From Bacillota bacterium (lineage in GTDB: Bacteria; Bacillota; Clostridia; Christensenellales; SZUA-584): DNA of 38,475 bases. The stretch covers positions 1 to 38,475 of the forward strand of contig JAEZHF010000018.1 of assembly GCA_023416745.1 (NCBI GenBank), in the 5' to 3' direction. A model generated the notes under the pieces. That model made no database searches. It was not told the DNA's origin and saw nothing but the letters and a program-made list of their open reading frames with translations. How positions within the stretch are numbered: position 1 is the stretch's first letter; every line of letters starts with the position of its first letter. Both the position numbers and the translations under genes were made by a program. Shown here in pieces: positions 22,480 through 31,313 of this stretch.

Positions 22480-24102
22480 ATGGATGCAAATAAAGGACGC
22501 TTCAGGGATATACTCAAGGTGCTGGCTAGGCACGAACTGACGCGCGGTCTCTCTCCGGAAAAGCTGCGCCGCGTACTGGAGGATCTCGGACCAACATTCG
22601 TCAAGTTTGGCCAGCTGCTCTCAATGCGGCCTGACATCATCCCCGAGGAATACTGCGATGAACTGACCAGGCTGCGTACCGACGTCATGCCGATGGATTT
22701 TGATATTGTTTTAGCCATGCTGGAGTCTGAATATGCGCAGCCGCCGAGCCAGGTGTTCGCATCCATCGACAGCGAATCCTCCGGCTCAGCGTCCATTGCG
22801 CAGGTTCACCGCGCAGTCTTAAAGGACGGGCGCAGCGTGGTGCTCAAGGTGCAGCGTCCCGGCATTTATGCTAAAATGGCTCAGGATATGCACCTGCTGC
22901 ACCGGGCGTCCGGCATCATCCGCATCATTCAGAAGACCGGACAAGTTATCGACTTCGACACCGTAATCGACGAAATGTGGTCGACCGCGCAGCAGGAACT
23001 GGATTTTACGGTCGAGGCCGGTCATATCCGTGAGTTTATCGAGAACAACCAGGATACCGGCTGCATCTCGTTTCCCAAGGTGGAGTGGGCGCTCACTACC
23101 CAGAAGGTACTGGTGATGGAGCTGATTGACGGCATCCAGATCGACGACACCGAGGCGCTCACAGCGGCGGGCTACGATCTGCCTGAGATATGCGACCGGC
23201 TTGCTGCCAACTATTTAAAGCAGGTGGTGGAAGACGGCTTTTTCCATGCCGACCCTCATCCGGGTAACATCCGCATACGCGCCGGCCAGATCGTCTGGAT
23301 CGACCTCGGCATGACGGGAAGACTGTCCGCCCGTCACCGCAAGTTGTTTAAAAATGCCATTGTGGCTGCCGCCGAGAACGATTATTACGCGCTCAAATCC
23401 GTGGTGCTCTCCCTCGCGCGCCAGACAGGTGATGTGGACCACTTAAAGCTTTACGCCGATATCGAAGAAATGATGACACGCTACGGTTCAGAAGAACTGG
23501 GCAGTATTGACGTGGGCCAATTTGTGATGGAGTTCATCCATGTGGCGGAGAGCAACAGTCTCGCAATGCCGGCGGGTATTTCAATGCTGGCCCGCGGCAT
23601 CATCACCATGGAGGGCGTGCTGTCCCGCATCAGCCCCGAAACCAGCCTGATGCGTATACTTGCGTCCCACGTATCCGGCACGATAATGAATGAGGCCAGC
23701 TTTAAGGACGAGCTGCTGCGCGGAGGAAAATCGCTGTACTCCTTCGGCAAACGATCGTTGGAGCTGCCGGGACAGATGTCCGACCTGCTGCGCATCGCGT
23801 CCAAGGGCGAGGCACGGCTCGGCATCAGCGTGGTGGGTTCCGAGGTACCGATGGCGCGGTTTGACCGCATCATGAACCGGCTGATCGTTGGCCTGCTGAA
23901 TGCCGCTGCGGTCGTCGGCTCTTCCATTCTTTGCACCACCGACATGGAGCCAAAGCTGCTGGGCATACCGCTGCTGGGCGTGCTGGGCTTCTCGGCGTCA
24001 TTTATTATGACGGTATGGCTCATCGTGCGCATACTGCGCGGCAACCGAAAGCCCCGCGTGAAACGCAGGCGGCTCAAGAATCTGCTTCGGAAAAGAGGAT
24101 AA
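22480..24102 (+). CDS. UbiB/ABC1-family atypical kinase
   Basis: A 540-residue member of the ABC1/UbiB protein-kinase-like family. The family signature KxGQ is present in TFVKFGQLLSMRPD (Lys42-Gln45). The alanine/glycine-rich nucleotide loop is GSASIAQVHRA, the ATP lysine is in VVLKVQRPG, the catalytic-loop equivalent is FFHADPHPGNI and the metal Asp is in VWIDLGMTGR. The C-terminus has two transmembrane helices (about 465-515) and a basic tail. UbiB proteins are ATPases that help isoprenoid-lipid metabolism; in anaerobes without ubiquinone the role is unclear. A UbiA-type prenyltransferase occurs 12 kb away. The ATG at 22480 has GGAAGG five bases upstream; a TTG at 22429 lacks a ribosome site. 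Confidence 0.9.
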   Translation: MDANKGRFRDILKVLARHELTRGLSPEKLRRVLEDLGPTFVKFGQLLSMRPDIIPEEYCDELTRLRTDVMPMDFDIVLAMLESEYAQPPSQVFASIDSESSGSASIAQVHRAVLKDGRSVVLKVQRPGIYAKMAQDMHLLHRASGIIRIIQKTGQVIDFDTVIDEMWSTAQQELDFTVEAGHIREFIENNQDTGCISFPKVEWALTTQKVLVMELIDGIQIDDTEALTAAGYDLPEICDRLAANYLKQVVEDGFFHADPHPGNIRIRAGQIVWIDLGMTGRLSARHRKLFKNAIVAAAENDYYALKSVVLSLARQTGDVDHLKLYADIEEMMTRYGSEELGSIDVGQFVMEFIHVAESNSLAMPAGISMLARGIITMEGVLSRISPETSLMRILASHVSGTIMNEASFKDELLRGGKSLYSFGKRSLELPGQMSDLLRIASKGEARLGISVVGSEVPMARFDRIMNRLIVGLLNAAAVVGSSILCTTDMEPKLLGIPLLGVLGFSASFIMTVWLIVRILRGNRKPRVKRRRLKNLLRKRG

Positions 24103-24150
24103 ACGTCATCCGGCCTTCTCGGCCCGCAACTTCATAAGTAACAACATAAG

Positions 24151-24181
24151 GCCCCTCACCCGTAAACCTTGGGTGAAGGGC
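24151..24181. terminator. Bidirectional hairpin between the kinase gene and the receptor remnant
   Basis: GCCCCTCACCC (24151-24161) pairs with GGGTGAAGGGC (24171-24181), one mismatch. There is no long T-run on either strand. It lies 49 bases after the UbiB-like gene stop and 18 bases beyond the end of the receptor remnant on the other strand. Confidence 0.55.
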
Positions 24182-24198
24182 GGCAGTATCAGGACAGC

Positions 24199-24697
24199 TC
24201 AGTACTTGCCAAAATCGCCGTCCGCGAGGTCTATGCGAGGCACACCGGCGGCCGCTTGCACAGCAGGTCTTTGGAACTGGCCGTGAGCCTGCGGAGCCGC
24301 TGCACTGTCGCGGATGCTGAATCTTCCTACCATCCCCTTGAGCATCTCAGCCTGGCTGGACAGTTCTTCTGCCGCCGCCGCCGTTTCCTCAGAAGTCGCC
24401 GAGTTGGTCTGCACCACCATCGACATCTGCTCGATGCCGCGATCCACTTGCGCGATTGCTGACGCCTGCTACTGGAGGCAGCCGCGATCTCGCTGACCAG
24501 CTGCGCCGCCTCGTCCACTCTCTCTACGATGGCAGACAGCGCCTGCGCCGTCTCTCCGGCTATCTTCGTGCCAGCCTCCGTCTTGACGATCGAGCCTTCA
24601 ATCAGCTCCGTCGTCTCCTTAGCTGCCCCTGCACTGCGCGCTGCGAGGTTTCTTACTTCCTCCGCCACAACTGCGAAGCCCTTACCGTGCGCACCGC
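24199..24697 (-). pseudogene. Truncated, frameshifted chemoreceptor fragment
   Basis: This is the C-terminal part of a methyl-accepting chemotaxis protein. It begins mid-domain at GAHGKGFAVVAEEVRN and continues LAARSAGAAKETTELIEG. Near 24468-24475 it loses one base relative to the intact neighbour (GGCGAGCAG in the intact gene, AGT-AGCAG here), which shifts the frame. The other frame then resumes with DRGIEQMSMVVQTNSATSEET and ends in DGDFGKY. All sensor, transmembrane and HAMP parts are missing. The left-hand homology break lies directly after the stop codon of the next receptor gene, as expected from recombination between tandem copies. It cannot make a working receptor. Confidence 0.88.
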
Positions 24698-24714
24698 AGA
24701 TAAATCAATAGTTA

Positions 24715-26889
24715 TTAATATTTACCATATTCGCTGTCCGACAGTTCCATTTGCTGCGCAGCAGATTCAGCTTTTTTAGTTTTGCCCTGTCCGGCAGTAA
24801 TGGTTTTTATCTCTGATTTTCCCGCATCTGAGTGTCGGAACTGCCCCACAAGGCTTTTGAGCATTTCAGCCTGACTGGAAAGCTCCTGCGCAGCTGCTGC
24901 GGTCTCCTCGGACGTCGCCGAATTGTTCTGTACCACCTGGCTCATCTGCTCGATACCCCGGTCCACCTGCGCGATGGCACCCGCCTGCTCGCCCGACGCG
25001 GCAGCAATCTCTGCGACCAGTTGTGCTGCCTTGTTAACACTCTGCACGATGGCAGCCAGAGCCTGGGCTGTCTCCCCGGCGATCTTCATACCCACTTTGG
25101 TCTTTGTGATTGAGCCTTCAATCAGATCCGTTGTTTCCTTCGCCGCGCCTGCACTGCGTGCTGCCAGATTTCTAACCTCCTCGGCCACAACAGCGAAGCC
25201 CTTGCCGTGTGCGCCCGCTCTGGCAGCTTCCACTGCTGCATTCAGCGCCAAAATGTTCGTCTGGAACGCGATGTCGTCGATCACCTTGATGATCTTTGAA
25301 ATACTGCTGGATGCTTCACTGATATCATCCATTGACTGCTGCATCGCCTGCATCTGCTCGTTTCCTTTGGACGCCTCAGCCGCCGCTGTCATCGTCAGAT
25401 CATTCGCCTGATTAGCACTCATCGCATTCTGACGCGTCTGTTCGGCAATTTGGCTGACGGATACTGTCAGTTCTTCGATCGCACTAGCCTGTTCTGTGGC
25501 CCCTTGAGAAATCTCCTGACTGCCGTCTGACACCTGACGTGTACCTGCTGCCACCTGTTCTGCTGCTATATCGATCTCCGCGAGCAGGTTCCTCATCGAT
25601 TCCGCCTGCTCCGCGACCTGCCTTGCAGCGCGTTTAATATTGGTCAGGTCCGTTATCACTTCCAGTGCGCCGATCACCTTGCCGTCCTTGAAGGCGGGCG
25701 TACCGCCATACTGTATCTCCATTGAAAGATGCGCATTCGGGTTTGCCGTTGTTTCCCCTGTCTGATATTGCTCTGATTCCATGGCCCTGAAACAAGCGCA
25801 CCGGGGCGTTTTACAGTCGTTCGTCTTGAATACGTCGTAGCATTTAATGCCCACCAGTTCCTGCTGTGTTTTGCCGACCAGTTCCGCACCGCTTCTGTTC
25901 ATATACTGTATATTGAAATCCTTGTCAATACGCATAACAGGTATCGGCAGCTTGTCAAAATCACTGATAAACAGACTAATGGTGTTATTAAAGCCCTGTA
26001 TGATCCTTCCGAAATCACCCGGGTGCCTGTTCTCGTCCGCTCTGCACGAGAAGCACCCTTCTTCAGCGGCATTAGCCAGACGGTTCACATCTTCGATCAT
26101 GGCCTTCACAGTGTCCAGAACCGTTCTGAATGACGCTGTCAGCCGCCCCACCTCGTCTTTGGACTGTTTATCCGGCAGTTGAATGTCCGTATTTCCTGCC
26201 GCGAGCTGGTCAGCCACATCCACAATACGGTTAATCGGCTTGCTGATCGACCGGGCAACAAGAATGCCAAGCAGTATCGATGCAACAACCCCGGCCGCAA
26301 TCAGTATGATGGTCACCAGTTCCGTCGTTTTGCCTAAAGCCAGGTTTTCGCTGAACCTTTGCCCTGTTTCTTTCACCAGATGGGCTTCCATTTCACTGAT
26401 CGATTCCTGCACCGCCATCGCAGCATCGTCCGTTTCCGGACTTTCCAGCAGAGCGTAAGCACCCTTTGGGTCACCAGACAATGCCAGCTCCACAACCTTA
26501 TCTCTTTGCGGAATATAACTATCAATGTTTTGCGTCAGAGCATCATACATCGCATTGTCTTCACTGCCCAAGTTACCTTTCAGTTCCTGAGCGGCAGCGG
26601 CAATCAGCGCGTCCTTCTCCGCCAGATTTTCAACCTCGCTCTGCTTGCGCTCTGCGTCGTCTATTAATATGATATCGCGGACGATGACGCGTGTCCTTTG
26701 ATAAAGCTGTGATATTTCCGACAGCTTACTAATGCTTTGTGTACCCTCAGTGTACATCAGACTGCTTTTTGCGTTGACTGAGTGCATGTTTATCAAGCTG
26801 AAAACACCAACCGCCGCCACAATTATGGCGATAATCAGAAAGCCCGATACTATTTTAACACCAATCTTCAAATTCCTGATCCAACCCAT
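24715..26889 (-). CDS. Methyl-accepting chemotaxis protein with 4HB sensor and Cys-rich PAS domain
   Basis: A 724-residue receptor. TM1 (about 13-34) and TM2 (about 190-212) bracket a four-helix-bundle sensor (MCP_4HB type, with the DIILIDDAERK region). A HAMP domain (about 213-266) is followed by a cytoplasmic PAS domain (about 310-405, PIPVMRIDKDFNIQYMNRSG). The PAS insertion has a cysteine cluster, GIKCYDVF then NDCKTPRCACF. The signalling domain (about 440-690) has the tip DIAFQTNILALNAAVEAARAG; the C-terminus is DSEYGKY. It probably senses an outside ligand through the bundle and an internal signal, perhaps redox or metal, through the PAS domain. The ATG follows AAAGGAGAAGAAAA. No convincing sigma-D site was found upstream. 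Confidence 0.92.
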   Translation of the reverse strand: MGWIRNLKIGVKIVSGFLIIAIIVAAVGVFSLINMHSVNAKSSLMYTEGTQSISKLSEISQLYQRTRVIVRDIILIDDAERKQSEVENLAEKDALIAAAAQELKGNLGSEDNAMYDALTQNIDSYIPQRDKVVELALSGDPKGAYALLESPETDDAAMAVQESISEMEAHLVKETGQRFSENLALGKTTELVTIILIAAGVVASILLGILVARSISKPINRIVDVADQLAAGNTDIQLPDKQSKDEVGRLTASFRTVLDTVKAMIEDVNRLANAAEEGCFSCRADENRHPGDFGRIIQGFNNTISLFISDFDKLPIPVMRIDKDFNIQYMNRSGAELVGKTQQELVGIKCYDVFKTNDCKTPRCACFRAMESEQYQTGETTANPNAHLSMEIQYGGTPAFKDGKVIGALEVITDLTNIKRAARQVAEQAESMRNLLAEIDIAAEQVAAGTRQVSDGSQEISQGATEQASAIEELTVSVSQIAEQTRQNAMSANQANDLTMTAAAEASKGNEQMQAMQQSMDDISEASSSISKIIKVIDDIAFQTNILALNAAVEAARAGAHGKGFAVVAEEVRNLAARSAGAAKETTDLIEGSITKTKVGMKIAGETAQALAAIVQSVNKAAQLVAEIAAASGEQAGAIAQVDRGIEQMSQVVQNNSATSEETAAAAQELSSQAEMLKSLVGQFRHSDAGKSEIKTITAGQGKTKKAESAAQQMELSDSEYGKY

Positions 26890-27245
26890 TTTTCTTCTCC
26901 TTTGTCTTCCATGCCGGAATTATTTTATCTGCTCTATTAAGTAACATAGCATTGAACGAAACGAATCTCAGGATCAATCGCGAGACCATAGTTCATTAAA
27001 TTGCCCATTTGACAAACCAATCGTTATCATGTTGTCTTCATGATGCCGTGAACATAAGATGTCGATAGTAAGCAATATTTACTTATGCAATATATACCCT
27101 CAAACAGAAAATTAAATCATTTGCTCAAATATTTAAAAACATCAAATTATTGAACTGAAAAAATTGCTCCAAGATTTCCGCGCCATACAACGATATATAC
27201 GATATAGCCTGACATGGCTTTTTAAAACAATATAAGGACGCGTGA
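26890..27245. other. AT-rich intergenic region between divergent genes
   Basis: This 356-base stretch separates the minus-strand receptor gene from the plus-strand diguanylate cyclase gene and must hold both promoters. It is AT-rich with several ATATCG/CGATAT steps near 27190-27210, but no well-spaced promoter pair or palindrome could be fixed. No gene is seen. Confidence 0.4.
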
Positions 27246-28546
27246 ATGAATACTTTTCTAAAGATAGACATTAATATTTTCGCACTGGTCATCTGTGCCT
27301 GCATGTACATATTCAATCTCCGGAACAGCGAAAAAAAGAATCTGCAAAACCGTCTGTTCCGGATGATCATACTTTCCACAATGGCGCTGCTGCTGCTTGA
27401 GAGCCTGTTTTTTCACTGAGCGGTATTCGTGAAGCCCACTTGCTGCTCAACGTGACCGCGGCGGCCATATACGCGCTGGTACCGCTGCCCTCCGTAACTT
27501 GGGCACTTTATGCCAGTTATCAGCTTTATTGCGATAACCGGCGTATAAAAACGGAAATCAAGCTTCTGTCAATCCTCTTTGGCATAAACGCCCTGCTCGC
27601 GCTCACCAGTCCGCTGACAGGGCTTGTGTATTCGCTCGGCAGCGATCATATACACCATCGCGGACCGCTGCTGTCCGTCATGGTGGCGGTCTCCCTGATT
27701 CCTCTGATCTACATCACCGTGCTATATATCGTACAGCGCAAAGCGCTGACCGGCAGGGTTTTTCTGCCGATGATACTCTTCTCCTCCATACTCACAGTCG
27801 GTGCCGTGCTGCAGTTGATGTTTGAATTGCTGCCGCTATATTACGTGACGCTGACTCTGGCGATATTCGTTGTGCACACCAGCGTTCAAAACAAACAGTA
27901 TCATCTTGACCATCTGACCGGGGTGTATAACCGCCGCCAGTTGGACAGCCACCTCACCGGACGCATCAATGCTGCGCGCAAAGGCGGAGATTTCTCCTGC
28001 ATCATGCTGGACATCGATAATTTCAAGGAGATCAATGACCTCTACGGCCATGTGGCGGGCGATAAGGCGCTCCAAGAAGCCGCCCGGATACTTGAAACCA
28101 GCATCCGCAGCAGCGACTTTCTGGCTCGTTACGCCGGCGACGAGTTTGTCATCGTCTTCGACATCGACAACGACCAAATACTCCAGAAAACGATCTCCCG
28201 TATTCACGAAAATGCGGCTCAGTTCAGCCGGCAGGCATCCAGTCCGTATAAACTGAGCTTCAGTGTGGGCGGGGCGATCTACAGACACGGCTCCGGCATT
28301 ACCCGGGACGAATTTATCGCCGGCGTAGATGCAAGAATGTATCAAGAAAAAAACGGACGCTATCCGAGAAAAATGCAGACGCACTATCGCTCAGATCAAA
28401 AACAGCTGCTATACGGAAAGAACCGCTTCTATAAGCAGCTTGTAACCGGCTTTTTTATAAGCACATTGTCTCAATCAGCAAAAAATAAACAAGTGGATTT
28501 GCCGCTAAGAAAAGCGGAAAAGAGTATGGGATGGATACCTTTTTAA
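27246..28546 (+). pseudogene. Diguanylate cyclase (GGDEF) with N-terminal frameshift
   Basis: From the ATG at 27246 (AAGGACG upstream) the frame encodes MNTFLKIDINIFALVICACM and further membrane helices but stops at a TGA at 27417, just after a run of six T (27408-27413). One extra T restores the frame into the remaining ~370 codons (LLLNVTAAAIYALVPLP onward). Restored, the protein has about six to seven transmembrane helices and a GGDEF domain. That domain has DHLTGVYNRRQLD, the site RYAGDEF (AGDEF variant) and the inhibitory RxxD site RSSD five residues before it. Active cyclases make c-di-GMP. The lesion may be a mutation, a slippage-prone phase switch or a sequencing error. The C-terminal ~65 residues are an atypical tail. 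Confidence 0.8.
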
Positions 28547-29736
28547 GAATAGATCTGAATATTATGGCCGCAATACTCTGCGCCGGCATGTACATCATGA
28601 ATTTATAACTTGCCGATAAAAACATGATGCGCAACCGGTTGTTTCGGCTGCTCATTGCTGTCACCATAGGGCTGCTGCTGCTCGAATCAATCTGCTGGGC
28701 AGTAGACGGCAAACCTGGCGCGCTGGCACGCGTGATCAACTTCTCCGCCAACACTCTTGGATTTATTGTCGCACCGTTTCCCGCAGCCGTATGGACCCTT
28801 TATGCCAGCTTTCAGCTTTTCCACGACATAAACCGTCTGAAAACCGAGATGCACATACTGACCGTTCCCATCGTCATCAACGCGGCATTTGCGGTGTCTT
28901 CGCCCTTTACGGGGTGGCTATATTCCATCGACGGCGACAATCACTATCACCGGGGGCCAGTCATTGCCGTATTTGCTGTCATCGCTCTGCTTCCTGTTGT
29001 TTACACTGCCGTATGCTATATAACAAACCGTAAGAAGATGTCCCGTTCCATGTTTATCCCAATGCTGCTGTTTGCAGTTCCGCCCGTTACCGGTGCGGTT
29101 TTCCAGACGCTCTTCTATGGTATTTCGATAATATGGAGCTCCATTACAGTATCAATATTCATCGTCCATTCCGGCATACAGAACAAGCAGTTTTATATGG
29201 ACCACCTGACGGGTGTATACAACCGGCGCCAACTGGACAGCTATTTGAATGGACTGCTTCAGGCTGGACGCAAACAGACAGACTTCGCTTGCATCATGCT
29301 GGATATCAATCATTTCAAGTCCATCAACGACACCTTTGGTCATGTGGTGGGCGACGACGCCTTGAAAGATGCAGCGGCGCTGCTGAAGTCGTGCATCCGC
29401 AGCAGTGATTTTCTCGCCAGGTATGCCGGAGATGAATTCGTGATGCTGCTGGACAGCGGCGATGAGGCAACCGTGCAACTGGTCATTCAGCGCATACACG
29501 ACAAGGCAGTTCAATTCAACGCCTCCCAAACAAAGGCTTATCGTCTGGAATTCAGCGTGGGCTATGAGATATACCGCCGCGGCAGCTGCCTATCGCACGA
29601 AGACCTGATCTCCCGGGTGGATGCTCTGATGTATCAGGATAAAAACCGTGGGCGCGTCACTCCGCCCGGCAGTTTGGATGAGGTGCAGCCTGTATATTGG
29701 CCTGCGTCTGACGAAGGTTCATATTCCAATAAATAA
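28531..29736 (+). pseudogene. Second diguanylate cyclase (GGDEF) with an in-frame stop
   Basis: A paralogue of the preceding gene, overlapping its end by 16 bases. From the ATG at 28531 it reads MDTFLRIDLNIMAAILCAGM and MYIMNL, then a TAA at 28606-28608 where the paralogue has an arginine or asparagine codon. The same frame continues LADKN and MMRNRLFRLL, so the gene is intact apart from this codon. Reinitiation at the ATG at 28624 would give a 370-residue protein lacking the first helix. The C-terminal GGDEF domain is complete: DHLTGVYNRRQLD, RSSD inhibitory site and RYAGDEF active site. It may therefore still yield a cyclase, with altered membrane topology. Confidence 0.8.
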
Positions 29737-29997
29737 AAAAGACTTATTTCTGCGGATAAATCTTAATATTCCTGTGCTAAAGATTCTGCAGGCATTTTCA
29801 CAATTACGCACTGCCATATTAAGCCCGCGGATTTGAGCGCGCATCCTCTCGGATGTCGCAAGCCCTGCAGGGTCATCCACCGCCGAATTGATACGCTGCC
29901 CCGACGACAGTCTCCGGACAGCCATCGCCATCCGTGCGTTCCAGATATTATATTGTCGGTACATAAACATTGCGCTTGCGTTATTGTTGATCCTCAA
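29719..29997 (-). pseudogene. Truncated flagellin (N-terminal part only)
   Basis: From the TTG at 29997, seven bases after GGGAG, the frame reads LRINNNASAMFMYRQYNIWN and continues MAMAVRRLSSGQRINSAVDD and PAGLATSERMRAQIRGLNMA, the conserved N-terminal D0/D1 helix of flagellin. After about 70 residues the homology ends at ENACRI and a short unrelated tail follows to a stop at 29719, overlapping the end of the cyclase gene. The central and C-terminal helices needed for filament assembly are missing. It lies 86 bases downstream of the full flagellin gene on the same strand and is probably a decayed tandem copy. Confidence 0.85.
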
Positions 29998-30083
29998 ATG
30001 CTCATCTCCCTGATACTGCCGCTGCCTCTTTGCATTTTTCCAATTATGTTCCCAATCTTGCCAATGCGCTAAATCTTCTGCTC

Positions 30084-31016
30084 TCATCCGTCTTCCTCCG
30101 GCATATAGGCTGCCTGCGCTTTTTCCGGCTGGCTTTCCCCTGCCGGCATGTCCCTTCCGTCTGCCGCTGCTTCTGAGATGCCTTGCGTCGGCGTTATCTG
30201 ATTCGCCAGCAGAAACATCACATTGCCTGCCAGCGCATTGGCTTGCGCCAGCATTGCAGCAGACACGTGTGCAAGCAAGCGGGCACGCGTAAATCGCACC
30301 ATTTCCTCCGCGATATCAGCATCACGGATACGGCTGTCAGCAGCTGTAAGGTTCTCCGCCGCGTTGCCGAGGCTATAAATGCGGCTGGTGAGGCGCGATT
30401 GCGAGGCACCAAGCTTCGCCCTTGCCTGTGAAACCCGTAATATTGCACCATCCAGATCGCCCAGCACATCTGCCGCGGCGGCACCTGCACGCACATGCGT
30501 GCCGCTGAGGCCAAGCGCTTCGGGGGTCACGCCGTCGATAACAAAATTGAATATTTCGCCGACCTCAGGACCTGCCTGAATCATAAATGAAGTCGAACCG
30601 CCGCCGGACAGCAGCAGCTTTCCGTTAAAACGTGCTTCCTGCGCAATGTCGCCCAGTTCTCTGAGCAGCTGCTGGTATTCGGCGTCAAGTGCATTGCGGT
30701 CGGTATCGCCATTGGTATCGGTTGATGACTGCACAGCCAGTTCACGCATGCGCTGCAGCACGGCATGCATGGATGCCATCACGCCCTCCGCGGTCTGCGC
30801 AAGAGATATAGCGTCCTCGCTGTTGCGCTGCGCAGCCGACAGGCTGCGTATACGTGTACGAACCTTTTCAGAGATCGCCAAACCAGCCGCATCATCCGCC
30901 GCGGAATTGATGCGGGTACCCGAAGAAATCCGTTTGATCGCCTGACTCATGCAGCTGTTCTGCTCGTCGTAGTGACGATGAATGAACAGCGCAATAAGGC
31001 TGTTCCTGATGTGCAT
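30084..31016 (-). CDS. Flagellin with an unusual C-terminal extension
   Basis: The ATG at 31016 follows CACGGAGGATACGCC, so a longer upstream frame is rejected. The 310-residue protein has the N-terminal helices (MHIRNSLIALFIHRHYDEQ, then AIKRISSGTRINSAADDAAG), a short D1 region with ARFNGKLLLSGG, almost no variable D2/D3 part, and the C-terminal helix DSRIRDADIAEEMVRFTRAR then AAMLAQANALAGNV. After LLANQ, where most flagellins end, it runs on for about 40 acidic, Pro/Ala/Glu-rich residues. The start of the protein, with two histidines in FIHRHYDEQ, is typical of clostridial flagellins. It builds the filament. A sigma-D-like promoter lies upstream. Confidence 0.9.
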   Translation of the reverse strand: MHIRNSLIALFIHRHYDEQNSCMSQAIKRISSGTRINSAADDAAGLAISEKVRTRIRSLSAAQRNSEDAISLAQTAEGVMASMHAVLQRMRELAVQSSTDTNGDTDRNALDAEYQQLLRELGDIAQEARFNGKLLLSGGGSTSFMIQAGPEVGEIFNFVIDGVTPEALGLSGTHVRAGAAAADVLGDLDGAILRVSQARAKLGASQSRLTSRIYSLGNAAENLTAADSRIRDADIAEEMVRFTRARLLAHVSAAMLAQANALAGNVMFLLANQITPTQGISEAAADGRDMPAGESQPEKAQAAYMPEEDG

Positions 31017-31088
31017 GGCGTATCCTCCGTGATACACTGTCTGCATCCCTGCAAAACCATGTGGCCGAATAGACCACTTCATATTGTA

Positions 31089-31116
31089 TTATCGTCATCG
31101 TACCCAAGATTCTTTA
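31089..31116 (-). promoter_or_regulatory. Sigma-D-like promoter of the flagellin gene
   Basis: On the minus strand TAAA (31113-31116), 16 bases, GACGATAA (31089-31096). The -10 matches the motility consensus at six of eight positions and lies about 73 bases before the start codon. Confidence 0.55.
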
Positions 31117-31171
31117 CAGTTGTTTACCTGTAATGGAATTGTATTCTCATTCGCTGACAATCTAATACGTC

Positions 31172-31202
31172 AAAAGAGGCGCTCATGTGAAACGCCCCTT
31201 TT
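31172..31202. terminator. Bidirectional terminator after the cysteine desulfurase gene
   Basis: GAGGCG (31176-31181) pairs with CGCCCC (31193-31198), one mismatch, with AAAA on the left and TTTT on the right. It lies 112 bases past the desulfurase stop on the minus strand. Confidence 0.55.
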
Positions 31203-31313
31203 GCCCCAGACCCCTTACCCCCCTCTTTGGATATGCCCCAATTACTTTGGCGTTACGCATACCCTGACACCCCGAAAGCATTGTATTCCACAGGATGCCT
31301 ATTGGCCGCCGGT

